From Opitutaceae bacterium EW11 (GTDB lineage: Bacteria > Verrucomicrobiota > Verrucomicrobiia > Opitutales > Opitutaceae): 64,000 nt of DNA. This document shows positions 8,580 to 16,100 of this stretch, piece after piece. The position numbers were made by a program, and so were the translations under genes. The notes beneath the pieces are model-generated. The model was not told the DNA's origin. It ran no database searches and saw only the letters and a program-made list of their open reading frames with translations. The stretch covers positions 733,501-797,500 of the forward strand of contig QAYY01000001.1 in NCBI GenBank assembly GCA_003054665.1, written 5' to 3'. Each line of letters starts with the position of its first letter. Position 1 is the first letter of the stretch.

Positions 8580-9403
8580 GCGAGCGAGGCGTCCTCCCAA
8601 ACCTGATAGTCCGCCATCAGTTCGCGGGTCACCTTCGAGCGTCCGATCGGATAGGCGATGCCGTCGATCGAAGTAACAGGCATCACGCCGAGGAGAGCGT
8701 TCGTGACGAAGACTTCGTCCGCTGCCTCGAGAAACCTGCGAGTGAGCGGACACTCCCGGGCTCCCTTCGGGTGCCAGTGCGCCAAAACCAGGCCCCGCAC
8801 CGTACCGGGGAGAATTCCAGCCGCGAGCGGAGGAGTGAGAAGCTCGCCTCCGACCACGGCGAACAGGTTGCTGCCGCCGCACTCGAGCGCGAGGTCGTCC
8901 GGGTCGAGAAAAAGCACGTCGTCGGCGCCGGCCTGCCGAGCCGACTCACGCGCCAGGAAGCTCATGAGGTAATTCGTCGTCTTGTGCGCGGGCCCACGTC
9001 CCGGCACCCGCGCATCGCGCTGCGTGATCAGCCGGAAACCGCGGCGATACGTTTCGGGCGAATAGGCAAACTGCCGGGTAACGATCAGCTCCCTCGTTTC
9101 CGCCCCATCGCGGTACAGCACGACCTTGAGACTGCCGTCTTTGAGCCCATTCGCCTGGATGAGAGCGGCGCAGCGGCGGGCAAGGCCCGGCTCGTCGCGC
9201 AGGGTCAGGCCGAGCGCCGTCGCGCTTCGCCGAAGTCGCGCGAGGTGCTCGTCCCAAAAAACCGCTCGCCCCAGCCGCACTTTCAGCGTGTCGAAAAGCG
9301 CGTAGCCGAAAAGAAACCCTTCGCAGATGGGCGAGATCCGCGCCGTCCCAGAGTCCTGGATAACGCCATCGAGCGACACGAGCGGTTGGTAACCGGGGGG
9401 CAT
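8576..9403 (-). CDS. pabC: Class IV aminotransferase, probable aminodeoxychorismate lyase
   Basis: A 275-residue PLP enzyme. HKTTNYL near residue 140 carries the PLP lysine and ECGGSNLFAV is the conserved phosphate-binding turn of fold type IV (PabC/IlvE/DAT). PabC releases pyruvate from 4-amino-4-deoxychorismate to give p-aminobenzoate. The sequence alone could also fit a D-amino-acid or branched-chain aminotransferase, but it lies nine bases after pabB in a folate operon, which makes PabC the best call. The stop overlaps the next ATG. Confidence 0.88.
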   Translation of the reverse strand: MPPGYQPLVSLDGVIQDSGTARISPICEGFLFGYALFDTLKVRLGRAVFWDEHLARLRRSATALGLTLRDEPGLARRCAALIQANGLKDGSLKVVLYRDGAETRELIVTRQFAYSPETYRRGFRLITQRDARVPGRGPAHKTTNYLMSFLARESARQAGADDVLFLDPDDLALECGGSNLFAVVGGELLTPPLAAGILPGTVRGLVLAHWHPKGARECPLTRRFLEAADEVFVTNALLGVMPVTSIDGIAYPIGRSKVTRELMADYQVWEDASLA

Positions 9404-9412
9404 GCGCGCGCT

Positions 9413-10786
9413 TTATCCTCCGATCAGGGCCGCGCGTAAAGCCCGGCCTTTGGCCAGCGTCTCCTCGTATTCGGCCTCCGGATCCGAATCCCAAACGATC
9501 CCGGCCCCGACGTGGTAACTCGCCCGTCCGTCCCGGAGAAAGATCGTCCGGATGGCGATCGCCAGATCCGCGCCGCCGTCGAAACCGAGGTAGCCGATCG
9601 CGCCCGTGTAGCCATGGCGCCGGGTTTTCTCCACCTCGTCGATGATCTGCATCGCGCGGATCTTCGGCGCGCCGGTGATCGAGCCGCCCGGGAACGCTGC
9701 CCGCAGCAGATCGACCACGTCACACTCCGGCCGGAGTTCGCCCTTCACCGTGCCGACGAGGTGAAACACCGTCGGGTGTGCCTCCACGCGATAGAGGTCC
9801 TCGACGCGGATCGTCCCCGGCCGGCAAACGCGGCCCAGATCGTTCCGCTCCAGGTCGACGATCATCAGCAGCTCGGCCCGCTCCTTGGCGCTCGCGAGCA
9901 ATTCCTGCCTGAGCCGAGCGTCCTCGTCCGGCGTGGCGCCCCGCGGCCGCGTTCCCTTGATCGGGCGGGTTTCGACGTTTCCGGCCCGGAGCCGCAAAAA
10001 TCGTTCCGGCGAGGCGCTGATCACGTGACCGGAACCGAGGGAAAGGAAACTGGCAAACGGCGCCGGAGTTTTCCCGCGCAGGCGCCGGTACAACTCGAAG
10101 GCCGAGACAGGCCACGGAGCGTCGAACCGTTGCGCGAGGTTGGCCTGGTAGATGTCGCCCGAACGAATGTACTCCCGTATCCGCAGCACGGATTCGACAA
10201 ACGACTCCCGCGTCTCATGCGCCCGCGGTTCGGCTCCGAACCCGGAGGGCGCTTGCTCCGGCGCCGCGACCGCCTCCGCGGCCAACCGCTTGAGCCGAGC
10301 GAGAATCTCGTCGGAAGGGCGTCCCGAAACAGGATTCGCCAACGCAAACCAGCGTCCCGTCGCATGCTCGTGCGCCAGCACTCCGTCGTGAAACCCAAAC
10401 TCGGCGTCCGGCTCGGCCGCATCGTCGTCCAGCCGCCGCGAGATGCGCTCCCAGCGCGCGCCCAGCTCGTAGGAGAGATAGCCCACCGCTCCGCCGGCGA
10501 ACGGGATCTCGGGGTGGCTCACACCGCGATACTCTCCGAGCAGCCGCCGAAGCTCCCCCGCCAGCTCGCCTTCGTACCGGCGTTCGCCGGACGCGTCGGT
10601 CAAGGTGAGGCGGTTCGCCTTCGCCGTGATGGTCAGGAAGGGCTCGCATCCGAGGAACGAATACCGTCCGAGGCCGCCCGCCTCGAGCCCGCTGTCGAGA
10701 AAGAAGCTCCCCGCGCGCCCAGCGATACCCGCAAAAAGCCGCGAAGGATCCGGCAAACCGCGAAGCTCCTCCACCCGCAGCGTCAT
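9413..10786 (-). CDS. pabB: Aminodeoxychorismate synthase component I
   Basis: A 457-residue chorismate-binding enzyme that aminates chorismate at C4 for folate synthesis. The C-terminal chorismate-binding domain shows PIKGTRPRG, which contains the PabB lysine that distinguishes it from anthranilate synthase, followed by MIVDLERNDLGRV, GGSITGAPKIRAM and AGIVWDSDPEAEYEET. The shorter N-terminal lobe is degenerate, as usual. ATG 10786 was chosen because it overlaps the folK stop in an ATGA; the frame upstream is a shadow of folK. No glutamine amidotransferase partner (pabA) is present in the window. Confidence 0.93.
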   Translation of the reverse strand: MTLRVEELRGLPDPSRLFAGIAGRAGSFFLDSGLEAGGLGRYSFLGCEPFLTITAKANRLTLTDASGERRYEGELAGELRRLLGEYRGVSHPEIPFAGGAVGYLSYELGARWERISRRLDDDAAEPDAEFGFHDGVLAHEHATGRWFALANPVSGRPSDEILARLKRLAAEAVAAPEQAPSGFGAEPRAHETRESFVESVLRIREYIRSGDIYQANLAQRFDAPWPVSAFELYRRLRGKTPAPFASFLSLGSGHVISASPERFLRLRAGNVETRPIKGTRPRGATPDEDARLRQELLASAKERAELLMIVDLERNDLGRVCRPGTIRVEDLYRVEAHPTVFHLVGTVKGELRPECDVVDLLRAAFPGGSITGAPKIRAMQIIDEVEKTRRHGYTGAIGYLGFDGGADLAIAIRTIFLRDGRASYHVGAGIVWDSDPEAEYEETLAKGRALRAALIGG

Positions 10787-11283
10787 GGCGCCGGTTGCAG
10801 CGTCGCGAGCGCACCGAGTTTTTTCACCCCCGCTCCGCCCAGGCGTGCCGCCAGCTCCGAAGCGGTTTCGGCGCCGACGCGCAATTGGGGGGCCAGCTCG
10901 GCCAGCGGCGCCATCACGAAGCCGCGCTCGGACATGCGGGGATGCGGGAGCGTCAATTCGGCGGAATCGAGCCGCTCGCCTTCCTGCCAGAGAAAATCCA
11001 CGTCGATGGTGCGAGCGCCCCAACGCTCGACGCGCACGCGACCCAAGGCGTTTTCCACCGCGAGGCACCGAGCCAGGAGTTCGCGCGGCGGCAGCGCCGT
11101 GCGGATCTCGGCGACCAGATTCAGGAAGTCCGGCTGGTTCGTCAGGCCGACGGGTGCGGTTTCGTAGACCGATGAAACTCGGACGATTTCGACGCCGTTC
11201 CCGCCGAGGCGTCGAAGGGCTTCGGCGAGCAGCCCGGCGCGATTGCCGAGGTTACTTCCCAGCCCCAGGTACGCCGTTTTCAC
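10783..11283 (-). CDS. folK: 6-hydroxymethyl-7,8-dihydropterin pyrophosphokinase
   Basis: A 166-residue HPPK that transfers pyrophosphate from ATP to 6-hydroxymethyl-dihydropterin. Landmarks are GLGSNLGNR at the N terminus, SSVYETAPVG, the substrate loop RWGARTIDVDFL and LPHPRMSERGFVMAPLAEL. Its start lies inside folB with a 32-base overlap, and its stop overlaps pabB by four bases, so it is tightly coupled to both. Confidence 0.95.
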   Translation of the reverse strand: MKTAYLGLGSNLGNRAGLLAEALRRLGGNGVEIVRVSSVYETAPVGLTNQPDFLNLVAEIRTALPPRELLARCLAVENALGRVRVERWGARTIDVDFLWQEGERLDSAELTLPHPRMSERGFVMAPLAELAPQLRVGAETASELAARLGGAGVKKLGALATLQPAP

Positions 11284-11641
11284 GCTCCTTCGAAAGCTCC
11301 ACCGCGACGTAGTCGATCGCGCCGCGCAACGGCACCGACGGCTTTTTCACCGTGATCTCCACCTTGGTGACGCGTGCGCTCTCCGCGAGAATCCGATCCG
11401 CCAGGTGCGACGCGACGGTCTCCAGCAGGTTGACGCGCTCCTTCTCCAAGAGCTGGCGGCAAACGTCGTACACCCGCACGTAGTCGATCGTCGCACCGAG
11501 CTGGTCGGTTTTCGCCGCCTCGGCCATGTCGAGCGTCAGCACCAGATCGATGATAAACCGCTGCCCGAGGACGCGCTCCTCCGGGATGTCTCCATGGTGT
11601 CCGTAAAACACCATGTTTTTCATGTGAATCCGTCCGTTCAT
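11252..11641 (-). CDS. folB: Dihydroneopterin aldolase
   Basis: A 129-residue enzyme that splits dihydroneopterin to 6-hydroxymethyl-dihydropterin and glycolaldehyde. FYGHHGDIPEERVLGQRF is the characteristic N-terminal stretch, and VTKVEITVKKPSVPLRGAID is the C-terminal signature. ATG 11641 forms an ATGA overlap with the folP stop; an ATG five codons later is an alternative. Confidence 0.93.
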   Translation of the reverse strand: MNGRIHMKNMVFYGHHGDIPEERVLGQRFIIDLVLTLDMAEAAKTDQLGATIDYVRVYDVCRQLLEKERVNLLETVASHLADRILAESARVTKVEITVKKPSVPLRGAIDYVAVELSKERENGVPGAGK

Positions 11642-12489
11642 GTGGGAGAGGCTGCGCGCACGGCGGCGACCATTTTTGCGACGCGCACGTTGGCCGCGAC
11701 ATCGTGCACGCGGACGATCTCGACCCCGTGCCACGCCGCAACCGCCGTCAGCGCCAGGGTTCCCTCGAGCCGTTCGGTGACGGGGAGACCCAGCACGCTG
11801 CCGATGACGGATTTTCGGGACGCGCCGAGGAGGACCGGCAGGCCCCAGTCGCGGATCTCGTCGAGCCGCGCGATGATTTCGAGGTTCTGCGGATGGGTCT
11901 TATGGAAACCAATACCGGGATCCAGGATGATCCGGTCGAGCCCGAGCCCTGCGTCCAGGGCGATCGAAACGGTGTCGTCGAAAAAAACCTTCATTTTCTC
12001 GAGGACGCCGCCTGGCGCCTTCGGAAAATCGGGATGCTGGTGCATCGCGATCACCGGTGCGGAAAACGCCGCGGCAATCTCGGCCAGCTTGCCCTCCCCC
12101 TGCAGCCCGAGGATGTCGTTGAGCACGTGAGCGCCGGCCTTGAAAGCCGCCCGCGCCACCACGGGATCGTAGGTGTCGATCGATACCGGCACCACCAGCC
12201 GGGAGACCAGGGCCTTGATCACGGGGATCACCCGCCGGATCTCCTCCTCGGCACCGATTTCGACGTAGCCCGGGCGCGTGGATTGGCCGCCGACGTCGAC
12301 GAGCACCGCCCCCTCCGAGACCATCTGCTCCGCGTGGGCCACCGCAGCCTCGATCGTCGGATATTGGCCGCCGTCGGAAAACGAGTCCGGCGTCAGATTC
12401 AGGATTCCCATGGCCGCGGTCTCGCCGCCGATCGCGAGCTTGCGACCGCGGCAGTCGATCACGCGAGGCAGGGTGCGCGGACGTTTCAT
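11638..12489 (-). CDS. folP: Dihydropteroate synthase
   Basis: A 283-residue TIM-barrel enzyme that joins p-aminobenzoate to the pterin pyrophosphate and is the sulfonamide target. Visible signatures are MGILNLTPDSFSDGG, VDVGGQSTRPG, the LLGASRKS loop with its conserved lysine, and VRVHDV at the end. It is the first gene of the leftward run folP-folB-folK-pabB-pabC, the steps from dihydroneopterin and chorismate to dihydropteroate. Confidence 0.95.
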   Translation of the reverse strand: MKRPRTLPRVIDCRGRKLAIGGETAAMGILNLTPDSFSDGGQYPTIEAAVAHAEQMVSEGAVLVDVGGQSTRPGYVEIGAEEEIRRVIPVIKALVSRLVVPVSIDTYDPVVARAAFKAGAHVLNDILGLQGEGKLAEIAAAFSAPVIAMHQHPDFPKAPGGVLEKMKVFFDDTVSIALDAGLGLDRIILDPGIGFHKTHPQNLEIIARLDEIRDWGLPVLLGASRKSVIGSVLGLPVTERLEGTLALTAVAAWHGVEIVRVHDVAANVRVAKMVAAVRAASPT

Positions 12490-12614
12490 GCGGAGGCATC
12501 ATCGGGCCCCGAGAACGTCGGGGACGCAAGCCTTAGCAGGGAGCGCCGCTTGCGGAAAACACCGGAGCGCAATGGACGCCCGCCGGCATCGGGGAAGCGG
12601 ACCGGCACTCCGCT

Positions 12615-13844
12615 CTACGCCAGACACGCCTCCAGCTGCCGGCGGACTTCCGCTTCGTCCAGGCCTACACCGATGAAAACCAGCTCCTGGCGTCGATCGC
12701 CCGCCGGCTCCTGCCAAAGGGCCTCGAGCTTCGGCGGGACATCGCTGCGTTTCGCCTTTCCGTTCTCCACCAACGCGGCCCACCAGTAGTTGAGAAAGTC
12801 ATACCGGACGACACCGCCCGCGAGGGAGAAGAAGCCCATCTCGTCGGGTTGCTCCTGGATCCAGAAAAAGCCTTTGGCCCGGAGGAGCCCCGGAAGCCCG
12901 CCGCCGAGCAGGGCTTCCAGCCTGGCACGGACGAACGGCCGCCTCGATTGGTAGACCATCGAACGGATGCCGAAACGGCGTTCGTGGTCGGGCTCCATCC
13001 GGTCCGCGCGGGGCTTCTGGACCAGATTACCGCCGGACGGCGCCAGCGCTGTCTTCGCCACGCGCCGCAATGGCGTCGCTTCCGACGGTGCCAGCTCGTT
13101 CAGGGCGCGTATCCAGGTGGCGGAGCCCAGGGTCTTGGCCGGATCGAACCGGGGTCGATCGAGGAGGAACTCCACCGGCACCTGTCCGCGCTCCGTCCAG
13201 ACGACCTCCGCGGCGCCGTTGAGACCGCGCACGGTGGCCTCGACCTGCGTCCGCTCCGTCTCGCCCAGCAGGTCCGCCTTGTTCAGCACCAGCACATCGG
13301 CGCACTCGACCTGCTCGATCATCAATTCGAAGACCGGCCGCGTGCCGCCTTTGGGCACCGCGCGTTTTCCGCCGGAGCTCTCGTACGGCCGCCACTCGGC
13401 AAGGAAATGCGCGGCGTCGATCACACTCACGAGCGCGGAGAGGCGCGCAAAATCGTCGAGGCTCCGGCCGAAGGGATTCCGTTGCAGAAAGAGTGCGGCG
13501 ACGCCGCGCGGCTCGGCCACACCCGTCGTCTCGACCAGGATGTGCTCGTAACCGCCGGTGGCCGCCAGCCGAGCGATGGTCTCGCCCAGTTCGTCGCGGC
13601 TGGAACAGCACACGCAGCCGTTCCCCAATTCAACGACGTCGCCCCGATCTCCGCTCAGCCGTTGCACGACCGCAGCGTCGACGTTGATGGCCGCCACGTC
13701 GTTCACCACCGCCGCCCAGCGCCGGCCTTCCGCCTGCGAGAGGAGGTGGTTGAGCAGCGTGGTTTTTCCGGCTCCGAGGAAGCCGCACAGCACGGTCACG
13801 GGCGGCTTGTCGTGGTCGGCGAGAGGTCCGGTTTTTTCAGGCAT
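12615..13844 (-). CDS. Second COG0523-family GTPase
   Basis: A 409-residue G3E GTPase with P-loop [13 protein letters not shown], the metal motif GNGCVCCSSRDEL, and NKAD for guanine. It lacks the long His-rich tract of the paralogue at 2894-4342. The C-terminal CobW domain contains GFFWIQEQPDEM. The family moves or inserts zinc, cobalt, nickel or iron. It is divergent from the BNR-CusF protein and lies within 5 kb of a ZnuD-like receptor, so a role in zinc or cobalt supply is plausible. ATG 13844 gives a short 17-residue leader before the P-loop strand; the longer open frame upstream is unsupported. Confidence 0.87.
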   Translation of the reverse strand: MPEKTGPLADHDKPPVTVLCGFLGAGKTTLLNHLLSQAEGRRWAAVVNDVAAINVDAAVVQRLSGDRGDVVELGNGCVCCSSRDELGETIARLAATGGYEHILVETTGVAEPRGVAALFLQRNPFGRSLDDFARLSALVSVIDAAHFLAEWRPYESSGGKRAVPKGGTRPVFELMIEQVECADVLVLNKADLLGETERTQVEATVRGLNGAAEVVWTERGQVPVEFLLDRPRFDPAKTLGSATWIRALNELAPSEATPLRRVAKTALAPSGGNLVQKPRADRMEPDHERRFGIRSMVYQSRRPFVRARLEALLGGGLPGLLRAKGFFWIQEQPDEMGFFSLAGGVVRYDFLNYWWAALVENGKAKRSDVPPKLEALWQEPAGDRRQELVFIGVGLDEAEVRRQLEACLA

Positions 13845-13959
13845 CAGGCACGCATCACACGCAAAGCGGCGCCGAGCGCAATCAGCGAGGCCGAGGCCGA
13901 CGGCAAAAGCCATGCGAGCGGTCGACTCTCCCGGCGATTCTCCCATCTTCGGAGTTCGC

Positions 13960-15456
13960 ATGCGCCTCTCGGTCCTCCTCTTCTTCGCGTCAACGCTCGT
14001 CGCCCAGGCGGTCTCGCCCGTGTTGATCGTTCGGAACGAGCAGATCCCCTCGCCCGCTGAGGTGGGCTCTGCCGGAGCGCACCTGTCGAGCTCGGAACGC
14101 GGCGACGCGTGGATGATCTGGACCGAACCCTCCGCGACAGGGACAGCGTCGGTGCGCGTCTCGCGTTTCGATCTCGAAAAACGCGCCTGGAGCCCGGCTG
14201 CGACGCTAGCGGCGGAGCCGAACATCTCGGTCGACGCGTTCAGCACTCCCCAGATCGCGGTGGATGACGACGGCAATGTCGCCGCGCTTTGGTACGTGGC
14301 CCAACCGCCAAGTCCGGAAACTCCGCACGGCACGACGCGGGCGATGATTTCCCGGTCGCCCGACCGCGGGCTCACCTGGTCGGCCGCCGCAACGCTCAGC
14401 CGTGAAAGCTCCGCCCAGGAGTTCGCTTCGCTCGCCGCCTTGGGCGACGGGCGCTTCGTGTCGGCATGGCTCGACGGAAGGAACGCTCATCGACCGGGCG
14501 GTGCGCAAACGCTCTACGCCCGCGACGTGTTTTCCTCCGATCCGGATGCGCCGATCGACGACCGCGTGTGCGATTGCTGCGCGACGTCGCTGGCGGGCTT
14601 TCCCGACGGTTCCGTCCGCGTGGTCTACCGCGATCGCTCCGACGACGAGGTCCGCGAGATCTTCACCTCGCGGTTCGTTCGCGATCGCTGGACATCTCCC
14701 GCGCCGCTCTCCCGCGGTCACTGGAAAATCGACGGTTGCCCGGTGAACGGCCCGACAATCTCCGCTCACGCCGCCCATGTGGCCGTCGCCTGGTTCACCG
14801 CGGAGGACGAGCAGCCGCGGGTTTTTGCCGCCCTCTCAGCAACCGCCGGCGAACCGTTTCTCATGCCGGCGAGGGTCGACGACGGCAAACCCGTGGGCCA
14901 GGTCGGGATCGTGACGCTGCAAGACGGCACCGCGCTCGTCAGCTGGATCGAGGCCACGGAAAACGGGGCGGCGTATCTTCTGCTCCGGCGCCTCTCGCCC
15001 GACGAAACGCTGAGCGTGCCCGTCCGGGTGGCAGCGGTCTCCGCCGGGCGAAAAACGGGGGTTCCACGCGTAACGCGGCTGGCGGACACCAACGGCGGCG
15101 CGGCGAAGATCCTCGTCGCGTACACCGAGGTGAACGGCGACACGACGCACATCGTCACGCGCCTGCTCGGGGTGGAGCCGCCGTCCGCAGATCGGAATCC
15201 CTGCGCGAACTGCCCCCCGGTCGAAACGCGCGGCCATCCCGTGCACGGCTATATCCAGTCCGTAGATACCGAAAAGCGCCTGGCACGGGTTAGACACGAC
15301 GAGATCCCGGGCGTGATGCCGGCGATGACGATGCGGTTTCACGTCGCCGCGGAAGACATGGACGCGCTCCCGGCTTCGGGCGAGATCTTCGGGCGGATCG
15401 AACAACGCGAGGACGGCTGGTGGCTCTTCGCCATCCGCTCCGTCTCGAGAGAATAG
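13960..15456 (+). CDS. Secreted BNR/sialidase-like protein with C-terminal CusF-like domain
   Basis: A 498-residue protein with a signal peptide (MRLSVLLFFASTLVAQA). The body is a beta-propeller of the BNR type: an Asp-box SPDRGLTW is visible near residue 130, and CDCCATSLAGFPDGSVRVVY is a conserved cysteine-bearing blade. Residues about 428-495 match a CusF/CopB-type metal-binding domain, with GYIQSVDTEKRLARVRHD and the MPAMTMRF methionine site known to bind Cu(I) or Ag(I). Sialidase catalytic residues are not evident, so a periplasmic metal-binding role is more likely than glycosidase activity. It starts about 115 bases from the divergent COG0523 gene. Confidence 0.8.
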   Translation: MRLSVLLFFASTLVAQAVSPVLIVRNEQIPSPAEVGSAGAHLSSSERGDAWMIWTEPSATGTASVRVSRFDLEKRAWSPAATLAAEPNISVDAFSTPQIAVDDDGNVAALWYVAQPPSPETPHGTTRAMISRSPDRGLTWSAAATLSRESSAQEFASLAALGDGRFVSAWLDGRNAHRPGGAQTLYARDVFSSDPDAPIDDRVCDCCATSLAGFPDGSVRVVYRDRSDDEVREIFTSRFVRDRWTSPAPLSRGHWKIDGCPVNGPTISAHAAHVAVAWFTAEDEQPRVFAALSATAGEPFLMPARVDDGKPVGQVGIVTLQDGTALVSWIEATENGAAYLLLRRLSPDETLSVPVRVAAVSAGRKTGVPRVTRLADTNGGAAKILVAYTEVNGDTTHIVTRLLGVEPPSADRNPCANCPPVETRGHPVHGYIQSVDTEKRLARVRHDEIPGVMPAMTMRFHVAAEDMDALPASGEIFGRIEQREDGWWLFAIRSVSRE

Positions 15457-15603
15457 CCTCGGACCAATTCGCCGAGGCCTCGTCGCCGGGCGCACTTCGG
15501 CGAACCTCGCGTGCGGAAAGCGGAGCCGCACGGCGTCCGATGGCCGGACCAATCTCAGTCGTGCGCTTGACGGCTCGCGGTTTCCAGGCATCCCTCCGCT
15601 CGC

Positions 15604-15927
15604 ATGTTCGCTCACGTTCAGCCGCACTGGCTTGCGCTGCGCCGCTTCACCGCGGCGTTCGGCGTCGCCGTCCTGCTGCTGCTGAGCGTCCTGGCAGTCC
15701 GGCCGGATTTCCACGAAAAGCTGCACTCGGATGCCGCCGGCGCGAATCACGAATGCGCAGTGATGCTGTTCTCCGGCGGCGTGCCGGCGCCGCTGCCTCC
15801 GACGAGCGTCGTCGCTCCGGTCCAGCTCCGCGCCGAGTCTCCGACCGTTCCCGTTGAGCGCCTCGCGCGGACCAACGAGGAGCAACTGCAGCCCCCGGGC
15901 CGGGGCCCTCCGGCACGGATCTCCTGA
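15604..15927 (+). CDS. Small single-pass or secreted protein, unknown
   Basis: A 107-residue protein with a hydrophobic helix at residues about 17-32 (FGVAVLLLLSVLAV), a short His-containing segment (FHEKLHSDAAGANHECAV) and a proline-rich tail. The layout recalls small DUF2946-like proteins found beside metal transporters, but the resemblance is loose. It lies between the CusF-domain protein and the TonB receptor, all on the same strand, so a metal-related role is possible. Confidence 0.55.
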   Translation: MFAHVQPHWLALRRFTAAFGVAVLLLLSVLAVRPDFHEKLHSDAAGANHECAVMLFSGGVPAPLPPTSVVAPVQLRAESPTVPVERLARTNEEQLQPPGRGPPARIS

Positions 15928-16100
15928 ATCGCCCCGGCGGATACGCCGACGATCCACCTTCGCGGAACGGAAGGCGCCCAGCGCCGCCGCTTCGCTGATC
16001 CGTGCCTTCTCCCATGGCGCGTCCATGCGCGCCGCATTCCTTCGTTTCAGGCTTGGAACGCCGCGCACTGCGGCAGCCAGCCAACACGCCTCGCACCTTC

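Noticed and set aside
13960-15456. True sialidase
   Set aside because: Only an Asp-box is visible; the arginine triad and catalytic Tyr/Glu could not be found, and the CusF-like domain points to metal binding.
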